From NCBI GenBank assembly GCA_005784505.1, contig VCAZ01000041.1, positions 248,501 through 312,500 on the forward strand: DNA of 64,000 nt, given 5' to 3'. This document shows positions 1-9,130 of the stretch, piece by piece. This DNA is from Bagarius yarrelli. Taxonomy: Eukaryota > Chordata > Actinopteri > Siluriformes > Sisoridae. Within the stretch, counting starts at the first letter, position 1; each line of letters opens with the position of its first letter. The position numbers and the translations under genes are program-made. A model generated the notes under the pieces. The model was not told the origin of the DNA. It did no database searches and saw nothing but the letters and a program-made list of their open reading frames with translations.

Positions 1-97
1 TCATCAAACAAATAGTATGTTTTCTTAATGAAATTTGTATTAACTAAAGATGGTTTTGCACCGAATCCATAATTTTCGCACGTTAAAAAAGAAATAA

Positions 98-266
98 TTA
101 TTATTGCTTTTATTAATAGGACAGATTGAAAGATGAAACAGGGAAGGAGAGAGGGGGCGGAACCGGAAGGAACTAAAGGAACTCAAGCCGGAACCAAAGC
201 TGGGTTGCCAGAGCACAGCTGCACATGTGGGTACCAGTAACTTAACCCACCCCACCACTGTGCTGG
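98..266 (-). mobile_element. SINE-C fragment
   Basis: A degenerate tRNA-headed SINE in reverse orientation. The part around 'TTATTAATAGGACAG' (about 106-125) is shared with the copy at 8981-9130, and more loosely with 21595-21737. The right end reads as a tRNA-like head on the minus strand ('GCACAGTGGTGGGGTGGGTTAA'-like). The B-box region is eroded. Confidence 0.55.
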
Positions 267-545
267 CTGAGCTCTATTTTTGCTGTTTTGGGGTTCATGT
301 TCGTATCAGGCATTTTGAAAGATGTTTTGGCTAGTGAGAGCCACCGTACAATCAAAAGACCAAATCCAGAATGGCGACCCACTGCTCTAGACTTTGTATT
401 ATGATGTATAATAACCTTCCCGATGATATACTGCCAGTTTCTGGTTTTGTTTTAATATGGGTCTCCAGTATCGCTAGCAAAGTCAAACACTGACATCCTG
501 AAATTAACAAATACGAAAAAACCTAACGAAAATAGAGACATTAAG

Positions 546-660
546 ACTTTATTAATTTGGGGTAACAGGGATCTGCTGGAGTCTATCCCAGCCATCTCTA
601 AAAGAGCGAAAGGCAGGAGGGGTACACCTCGAACGGGTCGCCAGTCCATCACAGGGCTAT
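546..660 (-). mobile_element. SINE-B 3' fragment
   Basis: Contains the SINE-B 3' body ('CTGGAGTCTATCCCAGC', then 'CCAGTCCATCACAGGGC') in the same orientation as the complete copy at 13170-13530. The tRNA-like head is missing. Confidence 0.7.
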
Positions 661-1883
661 TTAGGATTTTGTAAACATTTTTGTTAATTTAAATAATAAT
701 TACTATAAATTTTACATGTTTATAGAACTGAGTTCTAATAATAAACCCACTGGAATAAAAACATTTTTTAACTTATATAATTTAGATATTAAGTAATTGA
801 GTGCAGAGATAAAAGTAATCTTGATTAATTGTGATTAATACAGTAAACAGTCTTAACAGATTACATTGTATAGCTCTTCTTGTTGATTTTATTTGTTTAA
901 TTTTTTCAGGGTATTTAATTAACACATCAACATCCATTACTGGTAATCAGTAAGCAGACACCTGAATACTGGTGCATTAAAAAAAAACAGTAAAGAGAAA
1001 ACGCGGACTACAAACATGATCAATAGAAACTACAACTTCCAACATTCACACACACTTTCATGCTCTAAATCATTACATTCGACTACATTTGAGTTGGTAT
1101 GTACTTCCTACATAAAAAGTTTGTGCTATATAGTATGATAACAGGTAGTATTAATGAAATTTTGAACATACTACAGTATTATTGTCACATGACATATGAA
1201 ATCATAACACCGTAAAAATCTTAATAAATTGGATAATTTTTACCTGGATGATGTTAAACAACTGCAACTTAATCACAACAAACAGCTATACATACTTGAA
1301 AAGTGCCACATTTGTGTCTTTCCTGTGGGATCATGAGATAGTAAAGTATCCATCATATGCTAATTTTAAAATCTGGATAAAAGTACTGTAGTAAATCAAC
1401 AGTGTTTTTTTGCACTCTAGTACGGAAGTATGCAATTCCAGACCCATCCTCTGTATTGTATTCTTGCTGTCTGTCTGCTTGGCCCGTTCGGATCTCTCCA
1501 TTTGTCTGTCCATCACCTGACCATTGCATGTTATCTGAATTACTAATTATTCTTTTGTTTATTTAATCCTGTGTTTGCATCCACTTCAGGTCGGCTTCCA
1601 CCTTTGATTTGACACATTGATACTTCACTCAGTTTTTTTTAACCTTTCACTCAACACCTTTGTATAGATGTATAGATGAAGAGTCGATAGAGTCTGGGTT
1701 TATCTCCTAAGAACTGGTATAACCTGTCAGGTTTCCCTTCAACCAATTCAAAGCAAGATCTGATCTGACCCGCTTAATCTATTGATATTGACCTTCAATC
1801 GACAATCTGCTATGGTTCCTTTTTGGTTGAACGAAAACCTTCAGGCAACCTTGCCATTTGCAGATAAGATGTATAGATTGGAA
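661..1883. other. AT-rich spacer, no recognised feature
   Basis: About 1.2 kb with no gene, RNA or clear repeat. A short stretch near 1095-1190 carries 'CATACTACAGTAT'-like sequence resembling part of the possible MITE at 48665-49210, but it is too short to call. Confidence 0.4.
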
Positions 1884-2102
1884 GTCTTTATCACATATAC
1901 ATTACTGCACAGTGAAATTCTTCTCTTCAAATTTACCAGCTTTGGTTATATTTGGGGTCATCCATGTTATGCTACCTTCGGAACAAGAACGGGTAAGATC
2001 CTTGCTCAAGGGCCCAAAAGTGGCAATGTTGAGGCTTTAACCCTGAACCTTCAATTTGCAATTCAAAGAGTTAACCATTTAAGCTACCACTGCCCTGATA
2101 TC
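1884..2102 (-). mobile_element. SINE-D copy next to a 5S-like block
   Basis: On the minus strand this reads as a tRNA-like head (A-box-like 'GTAGCTTAAATGGTTAAC', weak B box 'GGTTCAGGGTTAAAGCC'), a central 'GGGCCCTTGAGCAAGG' block and a tail 'TTTCACTGTGCAGTA', then a run ending 'TATGTGATAAAGAC'. The same layout occurs at 13681-13860, 32938-33148 and 60267-60489. Its 5' side runs directly into the 5S-like block at 2103-2207, which the other copies lack. Confidence 0.65.
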
Positions 2103-2207
2103 ATACAGCACCTGGTATTCCCAGGTGGTTCCCTATCCATTCACTAACCAGGTCCAACTCTGCTTTGCTTCTGAGACCTAGTATTCTTAGGGTGGTATCG
2201 ATGTAAG
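2103..2207 (-). pseudogene. 5S rRNA-like sequence (pseudogene or SINE head)
   Basis: Read on the minus strand, this closely follows vertebrate 5S rRNA: the start 'CATCGATACCACCCT', a box-A region 'AAGCAAAGCAGAGTTGG', 'GACCTGGTTAGTG', and the box-C region ending 'CTGGGAATACCAGGTGC'. It is about 105 nt against a usual 120. The gap lies where 5S has its 'GCGCCCGATCTCGTCTG' segment, and there are many substitutions, so it is not a working 5S gene. It is either a retroposed 5S pseudogene or the head of a 5S-derived SINE (SINE3 type, or a 5S-tRNA chimera such as AmnSINE1). Confidence 0.75.
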
Positions 2208-2272
2208 AAGTACCAACATCAACGGTTTAGAGAAAATATCCATAAACTGTGAAATGTCCCAAACGTATTACT

Positions 2273-2420
2273 AGAGAATTGGTAGATCAGTGGTTAAGGT
2301 GTTGCAATGCTGATCAGAAGATTGTGGTTAAATTCCCAGTACCACCCAACAGCCACTGAGCATGGTTCTCAACTGCATAGATAAATGAGAGAAATGTAAG
2401 TCACTCTGGATAAGGACAAG
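2273..2420 (+). mobile_element. SINE-A copy, diverged
   Basis: Head 'GGTAGATCAGTGGTTAAGG' matches a Pol III A box. A degraded B box 'GTGGTTAAATTCCCAG' follows, then the tail 'GTAAGTCACTCTGGATAAGG'. It lies tail to tail with the inverted copy at 2482-2666. Confidence 0.75.
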
Positions 2421-2481
2421 TATAACAATCCTTTGGTTCATCTCTACTTTGTCAGACACATGGTACTGGACACCCTTTGAT

Positions 2482-2666
2482 GCATTTACATGAACGCTAT
2501 TTGGCAGGTGTCCTTATCCAGTGCGACTTACATTCATCTCTTTTCTACAAGGTTACAAGCCTTGCTCAGGGGCCCAACTGTGGTAACTTGGTGGTGCTGG
2601 GACTCAAACCTAGATCTTCCAATTAGCAGTCCAACACCTTAATCACAGCGCTACCACTTCCTCCCA
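2482..2666 (-). mobile_element. SINE-A copy
   Basis: Reverse-orientation copy with nearly all parts: tail (reverse of 'GGATAAGGACACCTGCCAAA'), centre 'GCTCAGGGGCCCAAC', B-box side 'CTGGGACTCAAACCTAG', and an A-box region 'CGCTACCACTTCC'. It is substituted throughout, so not recent. Confidence 0.8.
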
Positions 2667-3129
2667 TGCACCAGTCAGCAGTCCATATGGAAACATGCCA
2701 AAGCAATAACTCTAAGGCACGCTAAAAACTCTCTACACTCCACTAACACAGAAGTGAGAGAAACTTTATAAATTACTCTATCTGTACGTTTATTCTAAAA
2801 TAATCATAAATATAATAAAAAGGAAATTTAGCGTAATTAAACTTTTAACTATGTTTCCTGGTTCGGTTTTAGCGCCTGCATATTTTTTTTTCAAATCATT
2901 TAAATGTATTACCACTCAGTAGCGTGTACCGTTATTATATCGCACCAACAGACTGAGCTGAAATGATGTGATCATCTTCTGGTGTGAAATACAGCGCTTC
3001 CGGGTGCCACGTGCAATCACTCTTTTAGTTTTTTAATTCAAGATATTAAAACCGCTCATGGTCCGCTCCAGGCAATTTACCAGCAGAATAATTCGAATGG
3101 AAAATCAGCTCAAAGTGAAGTAAAACCAT
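2667..3129. other. Spacer, no recognised feature
   Basis: No repeat, RNA or coding signal recognised in this 460-bp AT-rich stretch up to the oligo-G tract. Confidence 0.4.
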
Positions 3130-3136
3130 GGGGGGT

Positions 3137-3179
<43 letters not shown>

Positions 3180-3199
3180 GGGGGGGGGGGGGGGGGGGG
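3130..3199. repeat. 70-bp oligo-G tract
   Basis: Seventy bases containing only G apart from T at 3136 and 3179; the longest unbroken run is 42 G. It starts and stops abruptly in ordinary sequence. Such tracts can form G-quadruplexes, but they can also be read or assembly artefacts. Confidence 0.9.
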
Positions 3200-3375
3200 A
3201 TTCTATTCCAGTGTACAAATTTCTTTTCATATTAACCTTATAAGTGATATTTGATTCCTAGTAGAGCTTGCCAGATCAAGTGAAAATATCTGGATATTTT
3301 ATATGTGCTACTATAAAACAACCAAAAAAACAAATGTAGAAATTATAATTTAGATTGCTAATTTAAAAAAAAAAA

Positions 3376-3460
3376 TTAAGGTTCGATTCCCAGCACCACC
3401 AAGTTGCAACTGCTGGGCCCCTAAGCAAGGCCCTTGAACCTCAATTGACCTAGCACTGTA
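3376..3460 (+). mobile_element. SINE-A internal fragment
   Basis: Holds the B box 'GGTTCGATTCCCAGCACCAC' and the 'CTGGGCCCCTAAGCAAGG' centre. Both the head and the 3' tail are missing. Confidence 0.75.
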
Positions 3461-3694
3461 GCACTGACCCACATTAACAACTTAAATTTTAATATTTGTT
3501 CAATCTATCTATCTATCTAGACAAATTACAACAGTAAACACAAAAGGCTACAAACAGTAACAAAGAGGGACACATGACCAACACAAACCAATCACCAAAC
3601 AGAACTGAAAACCAATAGAAACAGGACACATGGACAACCGGTTTACATAGCAGAAAGTAAACAAAGGGCGGGAACAGAAACATAAAATTTAAAA

Positions 3695-4075
3695 CATCAA
3701 CTTCTTCAGCTTCTCCTTTCGTCTGTTCCCTTTTAGGGGTCGCCACCGCTAATCATCTGTCTCCACCTAACCCTATTCTCTACATTCTCTTACCTCACAC
3801 ACACTAACTTCATGTCCTCGTTTATCGCATCCATATACCTCCTCTCTGGTCTTCCTCTTTACCTTCTGCCTGGTAGCTTCATTTCTAACATCCTCCTACC
3901 AATATATTCACTATCCCTCCTCTGGACATGTCCAAACCACCTCAATTTGGCTTCCCTGACTTTTTCCTGAAAACATCTAACATGAGCCGTCCCCCTTGAT
4001 GAACTCGTTCCTAATCCTGTCCTATCTCGTCACTCCCAAAGAAAACCTCAACATCTTCAGCTCTGCTACTTCCGC
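3695..4075 (-). mobile_element. RTE-like LINE 3' end, decayed
   Basis: The minus strand encodes the end of a non-LTR retrotransposon reverse transcriptase polyprotein: 'ELKMLRFSLGVTR', then after a stop and frameshift 'LRWFGHVQRRDSEYIGRRML', then a short 3' end 'GGCGACCCCTAAAAGGGAAC' running into a GAA/GAT-like tail near 3695. These blocks match the C-terminal part of RTE/Rex3-type elements as I know them. Stops and frameshifts show it is dead. It is 5'-truncated, as is usual after incomplete reverse transcription. A second remnant is at 42256-42540. Confidence 0.75.
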
Positions 4076-4652
4076 ATAACATGAACATGAAACATACAAA
4101 GCACTAAATCTTACATGTACCATGTGACTGTTTTTTTATTGAATCTATCTTTATTTTCATCCTCAAAGTTTTGACACAGTTATTTAAAATTAGACAACAT
4201 AATAATTAAACACACACAAAGATAAAAATAAAGTGTTATGAGCTTCATAAGTTAGCACATGAAGGAGGGGTTAATCAGATGTCTGAGGAACGTCTGAGGA
4301 AAAACATGCAGCTCCAAGTCCAAAATCCAAATCCAGATTTCACACAGAGTTGTTTATGTTGGCAGTTTTACAGCACAGGGATTCGGAAGTGTTTTACATA
4401 CTGATCGTGTTGTGTCTGTCTTTATTGTAAAAAAAAAAAATAATTGTAGAAAAATGCCAAAATGTTGAACATGAAGATTTTTTTGAACAAATTTTGAATA
4501 AGACCAGACAACGAATACAGGATTCTAAATGAGCTTCTCAACAGATAAAAATAGAACTTTGTGATTTTCTTTGCCTTTAGCAATGTAGTAAGAAATCCAA
4601 CCACAAAATCTCTTAAACACAGACAGGATTTGTTCATTCCATCACAATAATA
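4076..4652. other. Spacer, no recognised feature
   Basis: AT-rich sequence with no repeat family or coding signal that I recognise. Confidence 0.35.
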
Positions 4653-4752
4653 GAGTCAGGGTTCTGTGCAGGACACTTGAGTTCTTATACTCACCTAGAA
4701 CACAGCATTAAGCTTAGGGGCTTTGTGCACATAAGCATTGTCATGCTGGAAC
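4653..4752 (-). mobile_element. Tc1-like transposase remnant (LTR inserted at its edge)
   Basis: Matches the Tc1 remnants at 6255-6803 and 31287-31652 ('TCTGTGCAGGACACTTGAG', 'GAACACAGCATTAAG', 'GCATTGTCATGCTGGAAC'). It is broken at GGAAC (4748-4752), where a solo LTR has inserted; nothing clearly homologous continues after 5107. Confidence 0.7.
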
Positions 4753-5102
4753 TGTAACGATTCTGCCCTCCCACCGCCAGAGGGTGCCGTCGCCAGAATA
4801 CTAGCTTTTCCGGGTTCACTTTCTATTTGGCAGAATATTTAAGATGTAGCATTTTGCTAACACGTTGCAAAGTATTGTTTGCTATGTGACATACCAAGCG
4901 TTTGTTTTTGCTATCTACTTCTGCCTTGCCTGTATTCTGACTCTGCCTTTTTGCCTCACTTTTTGGATTTGTTTGCGTGTCTCTTCTTGGATTACTGTGT
5001 ACCGAACTTTGCTCATTTTATGACTACGCTTCTGAAGTGCTCTTACAACTCCACTAAAGCTTTTACCTGTATGATGGATCCCTCTAAGCCCTCGTCATTA
5101 CA
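4753..5102 (+). mobile_element. Solo LTR with 5-bp target duplication
   Basis: A 350-bp block starting TGTAACGATTCTGCCC and ending CTCGTCATTACA, i.e. with the TG...CA ends of LTR retrotransposons. The direct repeat GGAAC lies immediately on each side (4748-4752 and 5103-5107), the 5-bp duplication made by integrase. An AATATTTAAG TATA-like box is at about 4835, and the 3' half is the pyrimidine-rich 'CTGCCTTGCCTGTATTCTG' sort of sequence seen in fish Gypsy LTRs. No internal retroviral-type region is present, so recombination between LTRs probably removed it. The Gypsy assignment is from overall look only. Confidence 0.7.
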
Positions 5103-5357
5103 GGAACATCTGAACTTCAGAACATGAATAAGTTAATCTACTTCTGTTTCACCCAAATGGAATAGACGTGATACGATCTGATTTATAAAAAACAATATTA
5201 GACAAAACAACATCAGGTTAGCGTGAAATGCAACATAGACATAGTTAAATATTACATCATGGAGTTCTAAATAAGATTCTGGAATGCTGGCCTAATAAAG
5301 CAGAACCATTGAGATTTCCAGCCTTTATGGGTGTAGTAGAAAATCAAATCAAAGAAT

Positions 5358-5398
5358 GTGTGTGTGTGTGTGTGTGGGTGTGTGTGGTTGTTTGTCTG
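5358..5398. repeat. (TG)n microsatellite
   Basis: About 40 bp of TG with GG and TT interruptions, directly before the SINE-B fragment. Confidence 0.9.
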
Positions 5399-5401
5399 TT
5401 T

Positions 5402-5503
5402 AAGGCCCTGTGATGGACTGGTCACCTGTCCAGGGTGACCCCTGCCTTTCACCCAATGACAGCTGGTATAGTCTAAAGCAGATCTTCCCTTTCCCAAATT
5501 AAG
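5402..5503 (+). mobile_element. SINE-B 3' fragment
   Basis: 'GGCCCTGTGATGGACTGG', 'CACCTGTCCAGGGTGACC' and a damaged 'AGCTGGTATAGTCTAAAGC' match the 3' body of the complete SINE-B at 13170-13530 in the opposite orientation. Here SINE-B's internal GTGTGTG stretch has expanded into the neighbouring TG array. Confidence 0.7.
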
Positions 5504-6254
5504 CTGTTCTCAGATGCCTGTTTTTTTGTGACACAGATAAAGGTCGCTTCCGTGATTGTCGTTTTAGCCTATGTTTTTAGTCTAGGACTTAGACTAAGGG
5601 ATGCTAACGATTAGCAAGTGGGGTAGTGAGTCTGCAAAATACATAAAATGTTTGAGAGCAGACAGAGAGTGAGTGAAGAGTTTGTGTTAAAGTAGAGTGA
5701 GCGATTGTGATGGACTGATGAGGTACAGGTGTATCTGGTTAATACTCAGTTGAGGGTGCGGCGCTGGTTGGGTGTGGAAAATGGCATGGCCGTGATAATA
5801 ATTATGAATTATTGTCATGTTTATAATGAACATTACATTAATGTTTAATCAAAGTATTTAAAAAATATCCTATCAACTTGTAAATAAATGGGCATCCGAC
5901 GGGACATTTAACAATTAAGACAAAAATCAATTAACAAGACAAATAAAGCCTTCTAGTTTACTGAAAAATCTGTGGACCAAACCATTTCCTTGCACTTTGA
6001 GACGTCAGACCTTCAGGATAGAGCCTCTAATTAAACAGGTTCAGCTGGAATGATTCCCAGTCCTGAACTCACCCTTCACTGTGCAGATGAGTGATTTTTC
6101 TGTCCATAGGAGAATTCCCTGCTCTAACACACACATAGCAGGATTCATTACCCCATTCGTAAAAGTTCCTGTAGGGTTCTGTAATAGTTCATCAGACAGT
6201 GAAACACTTTTAAACCTTCGTGGAACATTAGCTAAAATAAGAAAAACGACACAG
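5504..6254. other. Spacer, no recognised feature
   Basis: About 750 bp of AT-rich sequence without a recognised repeat or coding segment. Confidence 0.35.
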
Positions 6255-6803
6255 ATTTGGCCAAATGTCACACCTGACTATCACATCCATATGTGTTCTT
6301 TCAAATGTCCTGTTCCAGATGTTAGTCTCACTCTTCCTCCCATATTCACCTCCACACTTCTATGCAGGTATTTTAATAAACTGTGTTATGTGACAATGGG
6401 GATTTGATAGCAGGGAGGTGGTAGCGCAGGGGTTAAGGTGTTGGAATGCTTAACTACTAAATTGCCACTGTTGGGCCCCTAAACAAGGCCCTCAACCCCA
6501 AATTGCTCAGTTGTATAAAAAAGTCACTCTGGATAAGGAGGTCTGCCAAATGCTGTAAATGTAAATATAAGTTTGATCATTCAGTTCCAATAATATTAAT
6601 GAGATCAGACACTGACGATGTAATATTGAGGAGGTCTGTGGTTCAGTAGGGGTTCCACTTCATCCCAAAGATGTTCAGTTTAAAGGGGAATCAGGACTCT
6701 GTACAGGACATGAAAGTTCTTCTACTCCAAAACATCCAGAACACAGCATGTCTTCATGAAGATCAGGGGGTTTGTGCACAGGGGTATTGTCATGCTGGAA
6801 CGT
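6255..6803 (-). mobile_element. Tc1-like transposon remnant, split by a SINE
   Basis: Runs from an element end ('TTTGGCCAAATGTCACACCTGAC', the reverse of the family's 3' end) to 'GTCATGCTGGAAC', where the transposase frame begins. The minus strand covers the C-terminal part of a Tc1 transposase, much degraded. A SINE-A copy (6409-6571) interrupts it. The element must therefore predate that SINE. Confidence 0.7.
6409..6571 (+). mobile_element. SINE-A nested in Tc1 remnant, with target duplication
   Basis: Near-complete SINE-A: A box 'GGTAGCGCAGTGGTTAAGG', centre 'TTGGGCCCCTAAACAAGG', tail 'CACTCTGGATAAGGAGGTC'. Most of the B-box segment is deleted. TTTGAT lies on both sides (6403-6408 and 6572-6577), and joining the flanks there restores the Tc1 sequence seen uninterrupted at 31287-31652. 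Confidence 0.85.
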
Positions 6804-6812
6804 GGTCATGCT

Positions 6813-6962
6813 GGGAAAAGTGGTAGCTTAGTGTTTAAGGTGTTCAACTCCTAGAACCACTAATCTGCCTCTGCTGGGCTTTTGTGCAAGGCCCTTAACC
6901 CTTTAACAACTCAGATGGATAATATAATGGGATAAATGTAAGTCTTTCTGGATATGAGCTGA
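6813..6962 (+). mobile_element. SINE-A copy, diverged
   Basis: Head 'AAGTGGTAGCTTAGTGTTTAAGG', centre 'TGCAAGGCCCTTAACC', tail 'GTAAGTCTTTCTGGATATG'. The B box is eroded. It sits at the inner edge of the Tc1 remnant, where GTCATGCTGG is duplicated (6789 and 6804), which may be its insertion duplication. Confidence 0.7.
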
Positions 6963-7100
6963 AAATGTGATTAAAGAGTGCTTGGTTCTCTATGCTTTAA
7001 ACTCTATGCTTTAGACTTTGTGGCACAAGTTTGAAAAAAAACATGGTGTGTTAGTAAGCTGTCCACCAACTTTTCAGAATATAGTGTACTAGAGGGATTT

Positions 7101-7282
7101 AGCATTTACCTTTACGGCATTTAGCAGACTCTCTTATCCAGACCTACTTACATGTATCTCTTTTATACAGCTTAGCAAATGGGGGTTAAGAACCTTGCTC
7201 AGGGGCCCAATGGTGGTGCTTGGAATCGAACCCCGATCCTCCAATAAGCAGACCAACACCTTAACCACTGTACTACCACTTA
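7101..7282 (-). mobile_element. SINE-A copy
   Basis: Complete-looking reverse copy: 3' tail at 7101-7160 ('GCATTTAGCAGACTCTCTTA'), centre 'TTGCTCAGGGGCCCAA', B box 'GGAATCGAACCCCGATCC', and A-box side 'CTGTACTACCACTT'. Confidence 0.85.
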
Positions 7283-7375
7283 TCATATTATTCTTATTAG
7301 GGGTTTATCAGAGTTACCAGAGTTTCAAGAAATTTCTACATACAAGTGAACTGGTAAGCTGTACCAACTTACAAG

Positions 7376-7533
7376 TGGAAGTGGCCAAAAGATGGTGGGT
7401 TCAATTCCCAGCAACACCAAACTGCCACTGCTGGGTATTTGTGCTAGGCCCTTAACTTTAAACTGCTCAGTTTGATAATTGTAAGTTGTTCTGAAAAAGG
7501 GAGTTGAAAAATGCTGTAGATGTACAAATGTAA
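7376..7533 (+). mobile_element. SINE-A copy, head damaged
   Basis: B box 'GGGTTCAATTCCCAGCAAC', centre 'CACTGCTGGGTATTTGTGC', and tail 'AATGCTGTAGATGTACAAAT'. The tRNA-like 5' half is mostly lost. Confidence 0.75.
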
Positions 7534-7869
7534 GTGAATTGAATATGTTCCAAGTGTGACATCAATGAACCATTAGCTTCTTATTGTTTTGCTTAGCCTT
7601 ACGCTTGCTTTTGCCGCAGGAGTAAGAAGCATTCGTTCTTATTGGTCCAGCAAAATTCTGGAAGGTTATAAACCGCTGCATCAGTTTCCTTACCGCAAAT
7701 ATTAGGTGTCATACTATCTGTTTTCATTACGATGGACTTATTGATGGAGTTATTCTCTGTCTCGGATTTGTTTTCTTGGATATGGCACCCTTATTCACAC
7801 TCACATTTATTTTCATGTATATTGCTCCTCCCTTGACACCTTATCTCAGGGCTGAATAACCTCACCGCC

Positions 7870-8277
7870 TTGTCTTTGATTTTCTTCGCTCTTGAAGGGA
7901 AGCTTGGGCCACCCTCATGTTGCCATTACTCACATTTCAATTATAGTCTCCTCTGTTTGGCTATTGTCAGCAAAGTACCTGATTCAAGTGACATTTTTCG
8001 GGGTAAATATGTCATAAATGTTGATAAAGTCGTGCTGGATGCTCATTTTGTTGTCGCACAAAACCACAACCAGACTCTCTGGTTATCTAAAAAACACAAC
8101 AAGAAGGGACGAGCGTTGTTGCTGATTGGTGAACTGTCAAAAGACAAGTGTAAATGGGAAGCTTTGTCAGGGGAAATTGGCAGAGAGTCACAAAAGGCAA
8201 ATGATGTGGCTTTTATACGAGGACTGGAATTGGAAAAATATCAGAATGCACACAGGCACCTCGCAAATTGTCCATAA
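7870..8277 (+). other. Unassigned 135-codon open frame
   Basis: The longest open frame here that is neither low-complexity nor in a recognised repeat. The translation is lysine-rich in its second half ('KKHNKKGRALLLIGEL', 'KDKCKWEALSGEIGRES') and matches no family I know. It has no clear promoter or splice border. Surrounding DNA from 7534 to 8980 has no recognised repeat. It is probably a chance frame or old transposon remnant. Confidence 0.15.
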
Positions 8278-8980
8278 TGCTGGCGGAGATGCAATTTTAG
8301 AAGTGCACTTCCCAGAGATATGAAGAGGGTTTCTTACCCATATGTTGTTTTTTTTCTTTATTAGGCTGCATTTGATGCTTGATTTCTATCATTATTGTCA
8401 TCATCATCATCATCATCAACAACAACACAATTTTATACAACATGAAAATGCTGAAAAATTTGCCAACATAGACACTAAGGAATATATTATTATTATATAG
8501 GCTTGAACATCAGATAACAAAATCATTGTCATCGTTGCAGCAATTTGTCAAAAATATAAATAAGTTCAAATTCAAAATTTATTATAAGCTCAAAGGGCAT
8601 TTAAGCTTAAGCCTACTATAGCGAAATGTTGCCAGATTGTTAGAAAATTGAGGTTCACGTAGGTGGATAGAAGTGCAGTTTCGTTATATCTTATATAGCA
8701 GAAAGCATCGCTTTTTAAATGCTCAAAGTAACTCATTTAGAGAAAAAATTGTTTTTGGGGGATTAAATTGCACTTGTTTATCATCATTAAACAATTATCC
8801 ACCTTTTATTTTGTGCTGTTTTGTGGTCGTACATCATATGATGCCAATATCAACATGGTGGATGTAGAATGAACTCTTATGACACGAAATACAAGCAGAA
8901 AAGAAACAACTGAAGAAGTATTTTAGGCAATTTAGCCTTGTTGCCCTCTGGTGGTCTGGATGGGTACTCTCCCACATATT

Positions 8981-9130
8981 CTTTTTTTTTTTTAAGATAT
9001 TTTGGGGGCACTTTTTTGCCCTTATTAATAGGACAGAGGGATGAAATAGGGGAGATAGAGAGAGAAAGATGGGACCTAACTTGCGCATGTGGGTGCCAAC
9101 CCCTTGACCCACTACACCATCGGCGATGTC
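8981..9130 (-). mobile_element. SINE-C copy with target duplication
   Basis: The minus strand begins with a tRNA-like head ('GGTGTAGTGGGTCAAGG') and ends in 'AAAATATCTT' plus an A run (the T run at 8981-8992). CCACATATT (8972-8980) and CTACATATT (9131-9139) flank it, an 8-of-9 match consistent with L1-style target duplication. The 'TTATTAATAGGACAG' block is shared with 98-266. Confidence 0.7.

Noticed and set aside
1782..2147. 121-codon frame
   Set aside because: It lies across the SINE-D copy and the 5S-like block in antisense.
2103..2207. A functional 5S rRNA gene
   Set aside because: Short by about 15 nt with an internal gap and many substitutions.
6409..6571. SINE-A heads as real tRNA genes
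   Set aside because: A and B boxes are tRNA-like but no acceptor stem or anticodon arm can be drawn, and the 3' bodies are SINE.
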